A stretch of 60,659 nucleotides of DNA from UBA1181 sp045617845 (GCA_045617845.1 JAZLJL010000008.1:1-60659), one strand, 5' to 3'. Counted from the stretch's first letter, positions 24,111-34,420 are shown. The notes: generated from the letters alone by a model not told the origin. A program made the numbers and translations.

Positions 24111-27100
24111 ATGATTCAAAAGCATATATCCACAATCAAGACGCTTCAAAGAGCCATTCTTCTGATGGCACTACTATTTATGAACAGGACATTATGGGGT
24201 TGGAGTGTCCAAGAACTCGCATACATTTGTCCGGGGCAAACAGACGTCACCATTGAAATCAACCAAGCATGGTACAATGACTTTGTTTGGTACAACGAAG
24301 CGGAGTGTCAAAACCAAATCGGAGAAGGAAGCAAAATCACCATAGGAGAAAGCAAAAAAGGGGGAAGTATTTATGTAAAAAGGGCCAACGATCCGAAGGA
24401 AGAAGCACAGCAGGTAAAAATCATGGGAGCGACTCCAATAACAATATCGGAAATAACGCAAGGCAACCAAGGAATCCTTTGCAAAGGTGGGACAGTTGAG
24501 CTTTCAGCAGACATACAAGGCGGGGCGCCGACAGACGGGATATCCTACGCATGGTACAAAGACAATAAGCATGTAGGCAACGGCTCAAGTTTTTCGGCAA
24601 ACGCCTTAGGCAACTACACGTTGGAAATCAGTAGCCAAGGATGCACCACGAGCAAATCGACGGTCATCACGCAAGAAAAAAAGATAACAAGAGTCTCTGG
24701 CGGTGACGCTGTGTGCAGTGGAGGAAGCGTCACCATAGAAGTAAGCGGAATGGACTCTTACGAATGGCGAGGAGAGGATTTGAAAGAAAGCAAAGGTAAC
24801 AAAAACCAAATCACAAAAGCAGGAAACTATACCATTGTCGGAGAATCCGAAGAGGGAGGATGCAAAGACTCGCTCACCTTCACCATCAGTCAAAAAGAGC
24901 AGTTGGACGTTAACATAGAAGGAGTGACCGCCCTCTGTCCGGGCGAGGAAAACACGGAACTCATAGCCTCGGTCACAGGTTCATCCAGCGCTTTGACAGA
25001 GTTTAGATGGTACGATCCCGACGGACTTCCCATCAGCACAGAAGCCTTCATCACCGTAGACAAAGAGGGAGACTATAAAGTGGAAGCGACCACAGGAGGA
25101 TGCCAAGGTAAAACGAACAAGATGATCAGGAGAATAAAGGATGTGCCACCAACAAACATAATCGGCGACACCGCCATGACCCTATGCGCAGGAGAATCCA
25201 AAGAAATAACCGCGGAGGGAGACAAACTGAACACATTCGTCTGGAGAAAAGCGGACGGTGAATTCATAGAGAAGACGGAAGGGACCATCAAGTTGAAAGA
25301 AGGAGGCTCCTATATGGTCACAGGCTACACAAAAGACGGATGTGTAAGCGATACCGTCACGTTCAATATGGACGTCAAAGACAATCCTTTACTCACCTTC
25401 CCCGTTTACCATCCATGCAAAGGAGATACCATCACAGTCAAAGCGGAATACGAAGAAGGCATAACATTCCAATGGCTTGCGCCTAATGATATTCCAGACA
25501 AGACAAACCCGGAAATCACAATCACGGAAGAGGGGGTTTACACGTGTATGGTCAGCGATCCCAAAACCAAATGTTCGACAAACAGCTCCGTAGAAATCAA
25601 TTTCCCAGATTATCCTGTCATAAGTGCGCCAGACAACATAACGTTCTGCGAAGGTTCAAGCGCCGAACTAACTGTGGAAGTGAAGAACGGAGAGAAAGAA
25701 AGTTACAGATGGATTGATTCAGAAGGGAAAATACTCAGCGCGAAAAACGATAAAATAAATGTTTCCCAAGCAGGGGAATACACCTTCCACGCGGAAAACG
25801 AACATGGTTGCGCTTCGGAGAAAACCATCGTCGTAACGTCTAAGGAAAAACCTCAATTCACCATCACACAATTCCCTCAGTTCCTTTGCAACGAGACAGA
25901 CACCGTCGTCCTCACCGCCCAAAGCAGCGAAGCGAAGGCGTTTGTATGGAAGAAAGACAACATCAAGAAAAGCTCGGAAAACGAACTACGCGTAAACGAA
26001 TCAGGATCATACAGGCTAACCGTAACAGGGCAAAACGGTTGCGAGACGGACACCACCATCACCGTCGCCTCCAAAAGCCAAGCGAAAGTGACCTATACAG
26101 TAGACACCATCTGCGAAGGAGCCAGCGGGAAGATTCACCTAAGCGCAGACATCGCATGCGACTACGAATGGGCGGATGGATCGACAAACGACGAGCTCGA
26201 AGTGAGCGAAACAGGCATCTACAAAGTAACCGCAACCGACCAAATCAACCACTGCTCACAATCCATCAGCATTTCGGTCGACATTCAACCCAAAGCAAGT
26301 TTCACTGTCGACCAAGAGAGCCTCATCCTCTGCGAAGGCGATTCAGCCGTCATATTCGAGGAAAACCTTTGGAGCAATTACTTCAGATGGAAACACATCG
26401 AAATATCCTCCAACAAAAACCAAACATACCACATAGGAGAGAAAGGCGGCGACCTTGCAGAAACCAAAGCGTTCATCATCAGGGAAGAAGGCAATTACGA
26501 CATCCTTGCCATCAACAAAATGGGTTGCGCCAGCGATACGACCCACGTCACAGTCACCAAAGCCGCAAAGCCATCCATCACATGGAACGCTCCGGACACT
26601 TTCTGTTACGGTGACACCTTGGTCATCGCACCAACAGTGACAGGCGCGGAACCAATCCAATACAAATGGAGCACCAACAGAGAGACGGAAAGCATATCCA
26701 TTACCAAAGCGGGACATTACGCCCTTGTCGTGACTGACGCCAACAAATGCCAAATGGAAGAAGAGCATGAAATCAGCATAGACAAACCCAATGCGGAAAT
26801 CATTGGGGAAAAGGAATTCTGCAGCGACTCAACACTTAGCCTAACCGTACAGGGAGACGCCGACAAATATTTCTGGAACGAGGAGACGGAAAGCAAAGAG
26901 ACATACACAACAGACGAAAGCGGCACCGTGACGTTGAGAGCCGTCAGCAAAGCAGGCTGCGGAATAACCCTTACATACGAAGTGACGGAAAGGGAAAGAC
27001 CTACCCTCTCCGCCGATAGTGTCGCCTACTTCTGCGAAAATTCATCTACGGAGTTATCCGCCAAACTAGACAAAGCGGCTTCGAAGTTCATATGGGACGA

Positions 27101-30100
27101 AAAGGATGAATCCGCAACCCTATCCGTCGACCAAGAAAGTCAACACTCCGTTGTGGGATACGACAAATGGGGCTGTCCAAGCGCCCCCATCACCATCCGC
27201 ACTGAAATGACTAGAACCCCTATCGTGAAAATCGAGGGAAAGGATTTCGTTTGTGAAGACGGGGAAGCCATCGTCCTAACCGCAAAAGTGGAAAACAAAT
27301 ACGACTTCAATGAATGGAGCAACGGAGAAGAGGCAGACTCAATCACAACCCAGAAAGGAGGTCGGTTCGTCGTCATAGCCCATGTGGGACGATGCGTTTC
27401 GGAGCCAGACACATTCGACGTGGAATTCATAAAAAAGCCCCAAATCAAAATCATAGGAGAGAGCCAATTCTGCACGGATTCGACCATCATGCTGACCGCC
27501 GAAGGGAACGCGACCGAATATTATTGGAACGACTCCCAAGAGGAAGGAACTCAGTATACCCTTTCCAAAAGCGACACCGTCACCCTAACAGGAATCGACG
27601 ACCATCAATGCCGTTCATCCGTCACCAAAAGAATCATTCGAAGGGAAAAACCGGTCATCCACCTAGACAGCGTAATCTACTATTGCGAGAACAGTTTCAT
27701 CGATTTACGCGCTGATATGGACAGCACCCCTTCTCGATTCATTTGGAACGGGACGGAAGAGACAACATCCGACACCTACAAGGCGGACGAGGAAAAGAGC
27801 TACACGGTGATAGGATATGACCGTTGGAATTGTCCAAGCGAAGAGGTGAAAACCCAAGTGAAGATGACACATGTACCGGAGGTGGAAATTATCGGACAAG
27901 ACTATGTTTGTCAAGACGGTGCTCCCACGCCCTTAACCGTCCAGGTGGAAGGCATGCATGACAGGTTGGAATGGAGCACCCTCGAGACCAGCGACACCAT
28001 CCTCTCCCGTACAGGAGGACAATATACCGTAACCGCCTTCATCGGCATCTGCGCTTCCTTTCCAGACACCTTCGACGTGGAATACAAGAAAATACCGGAA
28101 CTATCGATAGAAGAGGGGGAAGAGGCTGAATTCTGCGACAGCCTGAGCATCACGCTCCATGCGGGAAGCCCGACAGCGGAGAAATTCAGGTGGGAACCTG
28201 GAGACGTCACAAGCAGTACAATAGAAGTAGACTCAATGGGAATCTTCACCGTTTACGCGGAGGACCAATTCGGATGCGTCAATCATGCGCAAGTAAAGAC
28301 CATAGCCATTCCAGGGCCGAGAATGGAAATCATCGGAGACACCTCCTTGTGCGAATTGGGCACGACCATCATCACCTTAGATTGCCCGGACTGCGTCTCC
28401 CAAACATGGAATACAGGAGAGACTTCAGAATCCATAACAATATACGAATCAGGGACATACACAATCAAAGGCATCGATAAAAGAGGATGTCCGAACTCAG
28501 CGTCCCATCATCTACGAATCAACCAAGCCCCGACGCTCACCATCGAAGGGAACAGGGAAATCACAGGAAATGACTCCACCACCCTAACCGCCGTGGCGAC
28601 GGGAGAAGCACCATTCAGATACTATTGGACACCTACCAAGGAGATGTCGTCCAGCATCACCGTCACCTCCAATGATTTCGACCAGAGGGAGAACTACTCC
28701 GTCATCGTGTACGACAAGAACGGATGCTACAATTTCACGTCCACCTCTGTCACCAAACACTCCGTGAAACTAAACGGGAAAATGGATTTCTGCGAAGGAG
28801 AAAATTCAATTCTGACAGCCATCGGAGACGGAATCACCGGCTACCTCTGGAGCACCGGAGACACCACACCGTCCATCATGGTTTCACAAGCAGGACTCTA
28901 CAGCATCGTGACCTTCCACAGCATCGGAGTGTCAGATACAATCCGATTCGAAGTGATTGTCCATCCGAACCCCGAAGTGAAAATCACAGGAGACCTCTCC
29001 CTTTGCAGAGGAGACTCCACCTTCCTATCCGTCATCAGCGACACCGAAGACATACAATGGAGCACAGGCAGTTCGCAAGACTCCATCATCATCCGCGACA
29101 AAGGCATATATTCAGTCAAAGCCACATCCTCTTTCGGATGCGTCAACCATGACAGCGTGGAAATCCAGCTGTTTGAAATACCAGACGTCACCATTTCCGG
29201 ACCAGACTCCATCCTCGAAGGGAAAAACATCTTCCTTCAAGCGGGAGGAGCATTCACCTATCATTGGGAAAAACCGGACACAATAGCGGAAAGCATAGAG
29301 ATAAACGACGGTGGCCACTACAAAGTCACAGGCATAGACGCGAACAATTGCAAGAACAGCGCAGTGAAGGACGTCCGTGTCATACCCGTTCCCCACCCGC
29401 TCATCAACGACACCATCGACGGGCACACGATCGCTTGCGTCGACGAGAAGGTCATGTTAGTGGCTTCCGGCGCCAACTACTATCGGTGGGACACAGGAGA
29501 AACGAACGACACGATATACGCCAACGAAAGCCGCATTTACACCATGATCGGATGCCTCAACAACGGGCAATGCGACTCCGCCCATTTTTCCGTGGAACTT
29601 TCCCCTCGCCCTAGGATGATGTCCATCGAAGGCGAGAAACATATCTGTCCTGGTGAATTCACCACCTTCACGGCACACACCTACGAGGATTCCCTCATCA
29701 GCCATTTCGTATGGAACACAAAAGAAACCACACAAAGCATCAAGGTAAAGGACGAAAGCACATACACAGTAAAGGCAATCAGCAAATATGGTTGTCTATC
29801 CGATTCCATCTCGACGGAACTGATATTCTACCCGACCCCAACCCCTACCATCTCAGGCGTCTACGAAATCTGCGAAGGAGGTTCAACCACCCTACATGCG
29901 CAAGGCGGACGATCCTACCTATGGCCAATGACGCAAGAAAACACAGAAGAGATAACCATCCGCGAGCCAGGAGAGGCCATCCTTAGGGCATGGAACGAAT
30001 ATGGATGCGCCGCAGACACCTCTGTCCACATCGCATACCGAGGGAAACCCAACATCCGTATCAAAGGGGAGAGCAGTATCTGTGAAGGGGACAGCGCACA

Positions 30101-31634
30101 ACTATCCGTCACAGGCGATCAATTCCTACAAAACCATTATCTCTGGAACACAGGAGACACGACAGAAAGCATCATGGTGAAAACTGGAGGCGCGTACACA
30201 GTCTCATTGTCTAACAGAGCAGGATGCAAGGCGCAAGACACGCTCACATTCGTCGTCCACCCCAATCCGGTCATCCAAATCGACGGGCTGAACGTCGTAT
30301 GCGCAGACGACTCCATCCGTTTGTCATGCAGGCAAATTTCAGGCAACCCAATCACAAAACACATTTGGAATAACGAGACGAAAGACTCAACCCTCACCGT
30401 CACAAGCGCCAACATCTACACACTGCAAGTTGTAGACCTCCACTCCTGCGTCAGCAACAAAGCGCAGCATGAAGTGAAGGTACACACTCCGAACCCTATA
30501 ATCACGGCAGGAGACTTCGACATCTGTAACCAACAAGAGGACAAGGCAAAAATTAACGCCAGCAGTAAGGGCGCCACCTTCTTCATGTGGTTCTCCCCCC
30601 AAGGGGACACACTATCTTACGGAGACCCTTCACTAGAGGCTCTTTACGCAGGCACATACCAAGTTGTGGCAATAGACTCATTCGGATGCGCCATCCACAA
30701 AGATGTATCCGTCAAAGGACATGACGCACCAAACGTGCGGATCAAAGGGGCGGAGACCCCAGTCTGCGGTCCAGCCACCGCCACCCTAAGGATAGAAGCC
30801 AATCCACTCTACCGCACCTACACTTGGGGAGACGGTACCCACGGCACGCAAATCGTCTGCGAAGAGAGCGGAGAATACGGGATCACCGTCATCGACACAT
30901 TCGGCTGCATAGGGAAAGACGAGGCGTACCTCATCCTCAACGACATCCCCCAGATGGGAATAGACGGGAATCTCGGATTCTGCCCCAATTCGTCCACGGA
31001 AATCAAAGTCGTCGGAGCGGACTCGTACCTTTGGAGTACAGGAACATCCAACGATATCACGGAAATCCACGAGGAAGGCGATTACACCGTGTCGGGAACA
31101 GACCGATATGGCTGCCAGAAAACAATCACTTTCCATGTCGGGAAATACCAATTGCCCGACGTCAGCTTGGTGGAGACCCCGTCCAAAATATCCAGAGTCA
31201 ATCCGGAAGTGAAATTCATCGCCTTCTCCGACGAGGACATCAGCAACTGCGCCTTCGTATGGTCAATGGGAGACGGGAACGAAATGGAAGGGAAGGAATT
31301 TTCCTACACATTCGACCTGCAACAGCAAAGATGGTTCAACGTCACCATGACAGTCAAGACCACAGAAGGATGCATGGACAACAAAATGGTCACCTTAGGC
31401 ATCGACTTGGAGATTCCGAACACCATCACACCAAACGGAGATGACATCAACGACGTGTTCATGAAAGGATTCGACGTGGAGATATTTGACCGGCACGGCG
31501 AGAGAGTGTTCCATGGGGATGACGGTTGGGACGGACACCTCAAAGACAAGAGCGTCGTCGCGGACACCTACTACTACGTCTTAACAGACATCACAGGAGA
31601 AGTTTATAGAGGATATTTAACCGTTAGAAAATAG
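24111..31634 (+). CDS. giant Ig/PKD-repeat adhesin with T9SS type-B C-terminal domain (SprB-like)
   Basis: This roughly 2,507-aa secreted surface protein starts at ATG 24111 (an in-frame TTG lies 9 bp upstream). The signal peptide is at about residues 5-30. About 30 tandem beta-sandwich modules of 75-80 aa follow, each with the pattern C-x-G, YxW, GxYxVxxxDxxGC. Near residue 2,350 a PKD-like module (FVWSMGDGNEMEGK) precedes the end domain, which opens TITPNGDDINDVFMKG and ends in YYYVLTDITGEVYRGYLTV. That is the gliding-motility-associated CHU_C domain (type B sorting signal), which directs export by the type IX system. The next gene is a PorP/SprF protein, the usual partner. An adhesin or gliding function is inferred. 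A 217-aa block of three modules is duplicated inside. Confidence 0.88.
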   Translation: MIQKHISTIKTLQRAILLMALLFMNRTLWGWSVQELAYICPGQTDVTIEINQAWYNDFVWYNEAECQNQIGEGSKITIGESKKGGSIYVKRANDPKEEAQQVKIMGATPITISEITQGNQGILCKGGTVELSADIQGGAPTDGISYAWYKDNKHVGNGSSFSANALGNYTLEISSQGCTTSKSTVITQEKKITRVSGGDAVCSGGSVTIEVSGMDSYEWRGEDLKESKGNKNQITKAGNYTIVGESEEGGCKDSLTFTISQKEQLDVNIEGVTALCPGEENTELIASVTGSSSALTEFRWYDPDGLPISTEAFITVDKEGDYKVEATTGGCQGKTNKMIRRIKDVPPTNIIGDTAMTLCAGESKEITAEGDKLNTFVWRKADGEFIEKTEGTIKLKEGGSYMVTGYTKDGCVSDTVTFNMDVKDNPLLTFPVYHPCKGDTITVKAEYEEGITFQWLAPNDIPDKTNPEITITEEGVYTCMVSDPKTKCSTNSSVEINFPDYPVISAPDNITFCEGSSAELTVEVKNGEKESYRWIDSEGKILSAKNDKINVSQAGEYTFHAENEHGCASEKTIVVTSKEKPQFTITQFPQFLCNETDTVVLTAQSSEAKAFVWKKDNIKKSSENELRVNESGSYRLTVTGQNGCETDTTITVASKSQAKVTYTVDTICEGASGKIHLSADIACDYEWADGSTNDELEVSETGIYKVTATDQINHCSQSISISVDIQPKASFTVDQESLILCEGDSAVIFEENLWSNYFRWKHIEISSNKNQTYHIGEKGGDLAETKAFIIREEGNYDILAINKMGCASDTTHVTVTKAAKPSITWNAPDTFCYGDTLVIAPTVTGAEPIQYKWSTNRETESISITKAGHYALVVTDANKCQMEEEHEISIDKPNAEIIGEKEFCSDSTLSLTVQGDADKYFWNEETESKETYTTDESGTVTLRAVSKAGCGITLTYEVTERERPTLSADSVAYFCENSSTELSAKLDKAASKFIWDEKDESATLSVDQESQHSVVGYDKWGCPSAPITIRTEMTRTPIVKIEGKDFVCEDGEAIVLTAKVENKYDFNEWSNGEEADSITTQKGGRFVVIAHVGRCVSEPDTFDVEFIKKPQIKIIGESQFCTDSTIMLTAEGNATEYYWNDSQEEGTQYTLSKSDTVTLTGIDDHQCRSSVTKRIIRREKPVIHLDSVIYYCENSFIDLRADMDSTPSRFIWNGTEETTSDTYKADEEKSYTVIGYDRWNCPSEEVKTQVKMTHVPEVEIIGQDYVCQDGAPTPLTVQVEGMHDRLEWSTLETSDTILSRTGGQYTVTAFIGICASFPDTFDVEYKKIPELSIEEGEEAEFCDSLSITLHAGSPTAEKFRWEPGDVTSSTIEVDSMGIFTVYAEDQFGCVNHAQVKTIAIPGPRMEIIGDTSLCELGTTIITLDCPDCVSQTWNTGETSESITIYESGTYTIKGIDKRGCPNSASHHLRINQAPTLTIEGNREITGNDSTTLTAVATGEAPFRYYWTPTKEMSSSITVTSNDFDQRENYSVIVYDKNGCYNFTSTSVTKHSVKLNGKMDFCEGENSILTAIGDGITGYLWSTGDTTPSIMVSQAGLYSIVTFHSIGVSDTIRFEVIVHPNPEVKITGDLSLCRGDSTFLSVISDTEDIQWSTGSSQDSIIIRDKGIYSVKATSSFGCVNHDSVEIQLFEIPDVTISGPDSILEGKNIFLQAGGAFTYHWEKPDTIAESIEINDGGHYKVTGIDANNCKNSAVKDVRVIPVPHPLINDTIDGHTIACVDEKVMLVASGANYYRWDTGETNDTIYANESRIYTMIGCLNNGQCDSAHFSVELSPRPRMMSIEGEKHICPGEFTTFTAHTYEDSLISHFVWNTKETTQSIKVKDESTYTVKAISKYGCLSDSISTELIFYPTPTPTISGVYEICEGGSTTLHAQGGRSYLWPMTQENTEEITIREPGEAILRAWNEYGCAADTSVHIAYRGKPNIRIKGESSICEGDSAQLSVTGDQFLQNHYLWNTGDTTESIMVKTGGAYTVSLSNRAGCKAQDTLTFVVHPNPVIQIDGLNVVCADDSIRLSCRQISGNPITKHIWNNETKDSTLTVTSANIYTLQVVDLHSCVSNKAQHEVKVHTPNPIITAGDFDICNQQEDKAKINASSKGATFFMWFSPQGDTLSYGDPSLEALYAGTYQVVAIDSFGCAIHKDVSVKGHDAPNVRIKGAETPVCGPATATLRIEANPLYRTYTWGDGTHGTQIVCEESGEYGITVIDTFGCIGKDEAYLILNDIPQMGIDGNLGFCPNSSTEIKVVGADSYLWSTGTSNDITEIHEEGDYTVSGTDRYGCQKTITFHVGKYQLPDVSLVETPSKISRVNPEVKFIAFSDEDISNCAFVWSMGDGNEMEGKEFSYTFDLQQQRWFNVTMTVKTTEGCMDNKMVTLGIDLEIPNTITPNGDDINDVFMKGFDVEIFDRHGERVFHGDDGWDGHLKDKSVVADTYYYVLTDITGEVYRGYLTVRK
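26797..28098 (+). repeat. tandem duplication of a three-module block inside giant adhesin 1
   Basis: Two consecutive units of about 651 bp (26797-27447 and 27448-28098) encode matching 217-aa blocks. Paired landmarks are IIGEKEFCSDST with IIGESQFCTDST, DSVAYFCENS with DSVIYYCENS, VGYDKWGCPS with IGYDRWNCPS, and EPDTFDVEFIKK with FPDTFDVEYKKI. Each block covers three modules, so the array has grown by copying groups of modules. Confidence 0.8.
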
Positions 31635-31645
31635 AACATCAGGCA

Positions 31646-32641
31646 ATGAAAAGAATCATCGCAACCATATTTCTGTCACTCGTCATCATGACAGTGAACG
31701 CACAAATGGACTCAGACGCCTGCCATTTTTGGAGCGACTGGTCATTATACAACCCAGGGAACATCAAACCCTATAACGCGGGGATATTCCTGTTCAGGGG
31801 GCAACAACTCGGCTTCGACGGGCAACCCTACACCGCCTGCGCCAACTTCTCCTTCTTCAACAGCAAGCTCTCCTCCCAATTCGGCGGGCAGCTTAGATAT
31901 GACCACGCAGGATACACCACAACAGCAAAAGCGGACATCTCATACGCCTACAGCATAGGTTCCGACCACGACAGGGTAAACCTTGGCATCACAGGAGGAA
32001 TCTCCTTCTTCGACTACGACATCAAAGAAGTGACGGTAGACAACGAGGCGGACGAACTTGCCTTTTACGATGGCGAGAAAAAGGTAAAACCCAACTATAA
32101 CTTCGGCGTGGAATGGATTCATAGGGTACAAAAAGACTATGCGGACGCCGACGAACTGACCGTAGGAGGATCCATCCTCAACCTCGAGGATTTCCTAAGC
32201 AGGAAAGATTTCCGCAACACCATCAACTCCATGTATCTATACACCGCTTACCGTTACCGCACCATCCACCACTTCGACTGGTTGGGAGGCGCCCTGTTCA
32301 ACTACTACGACACGAACAGGAGCCAAATCGAACTCCATGCGGCGGCAATCCTGACAGCGGCGGACGACGGAGGATTGGACAGATACGACAAAATCGCGGT
32401 AGGCGTTTCCTACCGCCACAACATCCAAGGATACGGGAACAACGACGTGACCATCAACGCAGGCTGGGGAGTCACCAAACATTTCCACATCGGCTACGCA
32501 TTCGATTTCGTCGTGGAAGACGACGTGTCCAAACCCTTCTCCACCCATGAAATCATGTTGCAATACAGGTTCGTCAACAGGAAATGCGTCCATGGCAGAT
32601 TCAACGGGAACAATGGATTCATGCCTTATGGAGGAAGATAA
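31646..32641 (+). CDS. PorP/SprF-family type IX secretion membrane protein
   Basis: This 331-aa outer-membrane protein has a signal peptide ending near VNAQ (about residue 20) and a barrel pattern of short amphipathic strands. The order of N-terminal WSLYNPGNIKPYNAGIFLF, the strand with GGQLRYDHAGYT, and the late ITINAGWG-like and HIGYAFDF strands suggests PorP/SprF. Such proteins work with one specific type-B cargo; SprF is needed for SprB secretion in Flavobacterium. The gene begins 11 bp after the giant adhesin, which fits that pairing. Confidence 0.8.
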   Translation: MKRIIATIFLSLVIMTVNAQMDSDACHFWSDWSLYNPGNIKPYNAGIFLFRGQQLGFDGQPYTACANFSFFNSKLSSQFGGQLRYDHAGYTTTAKADISYAYSIGSDHDRVNLGITGGISFFDYDIKEVTVDNEADELAFYDGEKKVKPNYNFGVEWIHRVQKDYADADELTVGGSILNLEDFLSRKDFRNTINSMYLYTAYRYRTIHHFDWLGGALFNYYDTNRSQIELHAAAILTAADDGGLDRYDKIAVGVSYRHNIQGYGNNDVTINAGWGVTKHFHIGYAFDFVVEDDVSKPFSTHEIMLQYRFVNRKCVHGRFNGNNGFMPYGGR

Positions 32642-32976
32642 ACATTAACCGGAATCATGTTTTAAGGCAAGAAAAAGGAGCACGATTTGTATTGGATTTT
32701 ATAAAAAAAGAGTACCTTTGTTTTCATATGGGAATAAAATGCGAGTTTTTTCTACCACAATGATTTGCTCGTGAAAGTAGAGAATTGTAAGAATCCTCCC
32801 GAAAAGGGTGTCGTTTTTAGGAGAAAATAAAGATTTTAGTTTCATATATCGGTAAATGGTAAATTTCCACTCTCGAACAGATATTCTATTCGACAAGATG
32901 AAGGAATACCATCTAAACGGTTGTAATAAAAATAATTAACCAATTTATATTATTAAAATAATTAAAGCTCACAAAA
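32642..32976. other. intergenic region before the AbiC-like gene
   Basis: The region is AT-rich. A promoter-like pair lies at 32691-32720, giving a leader of about 250 nt to the gene at 32977. Only an 11-codon frame (32729) follows the promoter. I see no terminator and no other feature. Confidence 0.4.
32691..32720 (+). promoter_or_regulatory. promoter-like sequence upstream of the AbiC-like gene
   Basis: ATTG (32691-32694) and TACCTTTG (32713-32720) are 18 bp apart. It is the only good match before the gene and implies a long leader. Confidence 0.45.
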
Positions 32977-33825
32977 ATGAAATCATTAAAAGAGAACTTT
33001 CCCTTCTGGGTCTGTGTTGTCACTGCGGTGATAGTCGTGTTCGGCATTTGCATCTCCCTCATCCTACCATTAGAGGAAAGAGGAATTTTTGGTGAAATGT
33101 TCGGTGCCATAAGCGCATTATTCACCGGAATCGCATTCGCGGGAATCGTCGTCACCATGCACCAACAACGTAATGTATTGGAATCACAACGTAATGAATT
33201 GGAATTGCAGCGCGGCGAATTGGAATTGCAACGTAAGGGAATCGAAGAAACCTGCAATGCCTTGAAGAGCCAAAACGACAAAATGGTGCAAGTGAGAGAA
33301 AGCATGGAGGAGCAACAAAAGACTTCGAAAACATTATGTTTCGAAGGAATGTTCTCCCAATTTTTAAGGGAACATAGGGAAATGCTGAATGGATTATCCT
33401 CCGCAGACACCACCAACACTAAAGGCGTCGATGTACTTGTGCTCTTCCAAAAGTTCATCAAAACCAATCCTAACGAGATAAACAAGATTCCTTTGTACTA
33501 CAAAATAGAGCATTATTTCAACCACTTGAACATGATGATCAGATTCATCGACGAATCCCAACTCATCAAGCAAGATGACGCAAAAGCGGATCTTGAGAAA
33601 AGATATTATTACATCTCCCTTATCCGCGAAGGATTAACACACGACGAGGCTTCCGTATTGTATTTCAACAACTTATTGAAAGGAAACGAGATGTACAAAG
33701 AACTATGTGAGAAATATGCGATGTTCTTACATCTTAACGACGACTGGCAAAACATCACCAAAATAAAAAGCGGATATTCCGACCTCGCCCATGTTTGGGA
33801 TATAGAAAAGAGATTTGAATGTTAA
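32977..33825 (+). CDS. putative phage abortive infection membrane protein (putAbiC-like)
   Basis: This 282-aa protein has two membrane helices at the N-terminus (about 10-32 and 40-62), then a coiled coil (about 63-115) built from repeated LESQRNELELQR-like heptads. The cytoplasmic domain (about 120-282) contains FEGMFSQFLREHREMLNGL and a YYYISLIREGLTHDEASVLYFN block. This architecture matches the putative AbiC-type family, whose members have been linked to phage resistance. The assignment is from remembered family pattern, so moderate. It stands alone between the PorP-like gene and a minus-strand operon, with a long leader. Confidence 0.6.
   Translation: MKSLKENFPFWVCVVTAVIVVFGICISLILPLEERGIFGEMFGAISALFTGIAFAGIVVTMHQQRNVLESQRNELELQRGELELQRKGIEETCNALKSQNDKMVQVRESMEEQQKTSKTLCFEGMFSQFLREHREMLNGLSSADTTNTKGVDVLVLFQKFIKTNPNEINKIPLYYKIEHYFNHLNMMIRFIDESQLIKQDDAKADLEKRYYYISLIREGLTHDEASVLYFNNLLKGNEMYKELCEKYAMFLHLNDDWQNITKIKSGYSDLAHVWDIEKRFEC
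33166..33240 (+). repeat. 21-bp tandem repeat in the coiled-coil coding region
   Basis: About 3.5 copies of a 21-bp unit (33166, 33187, 33208, 33229) encode the 7-residue heptad QRN(E/V)LE(S/L). The unit length is one heptad, so gain or loss of a copy would keep the frame and change coiled-coil length by one turn. Confidence 0.8.
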
Positions 33826-33941
33826 TAGGTAAAGAGCGAACGATTATACCTTCCCCCATTTCGCGGGGAAGCGATTATTCATCTATCCTTTGGCTACAAT
33901 CCAATAAAAGTGAACTGTGATTGTTCCAACCACAAAGAAAA

Positions 33942-33974
33942 AGAGAGGACATGCTATTACGACATGTCCTCTCT
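33942..33974 (-). terminator. terminator of the 35053-34020 operon
   Basis: A 12-bp perfect stem (33942-33953 with 33963-33974, AGAGAGGACATG against CATGTCCTCTCT) is followed on the minus strand by TTTTTCTTTG. Confidence 0.8.
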
Positions 33975-34019
33975 CATTGTTTACCCATAGGCGAAGCCCA
34001 ATGCGACAAGATGCCGGAA

Positions 34020-34400
34020 TCACTCCTTGTCCTTATAGACAAGGAACGGATTGTTCGTCTTCAACTGCTTACCCTGGGCAATCAACGCAGAGAGTTCCTG
34101 TTCTCTCTCCTTGATACATTTACAGTCGAAATCCTTCAACGCATTCCGCAACTTATCCAACTCACCCTTTTCAATCTTCTCCTTTTCGGCCATCTTCAGC
34201 GTAACCTTCAACTGACGTTCAAAAGGCAAAGGAGTATCATCGACAAAGAACGATGAATCACTCAAATTCATAGTCAACTCCACTTCCAAGGTACGCATAT
34301 TGGAGCACATGAAATGTCCCTTTGAGATAAGATCTTTCTCCCCGAACACCCAAGTGTAATCATGAGCCCACTCCTCCAAAATTGAATTTAATTCTTCCAT
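34020..34400 (-). CDS. conserved-looking protein of unknown function, 126 aa
   Basis: I do not recognise this 126-aa acidic cytoplasmic protein. The N-terminal half (1-75) looks like an alpha/beta domain with alternating strands (RTLEVELTMNLSD, RQLKVTLKMAEKE). The C-terminal half is helical and charged (about 76-115) with two Cys in KDFDCKCIKERE. It is encoded 20 bp after the 210-aa membrane-anchored protein, and a strong terminator follows its stop, so the two form one operon of unknown role. Confidence 0.6.
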   Translation of the reverse strand: MEELNSILEEWAHDYTWVFGEKDLISKGHFMCSNMRTLEVELTMNLSDSSFFVDDTPLPFERQLKVTLKMAEKEKIEKGELDKLRNALKDFDCKCIKEREQELSALIAQGKQLKTNNPFLVYKDKE

Positions 34401-34420
34401 AATTTATTATAAATAAAGTA

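Noticed and set aside
24111..31634. CRISPR-like periodicity in the giant gene
   Set aside because: The periodic sequences are degenerate protein-coding modules of about 230 bp, in one open frame, without short identical repeats.
33850..33871. Hairpin CTTCCCC/GGGGAAG after the AbiC-like gene as terminator
   Set aside because: No T-run follows on either strand, so termination cannot be claimed.
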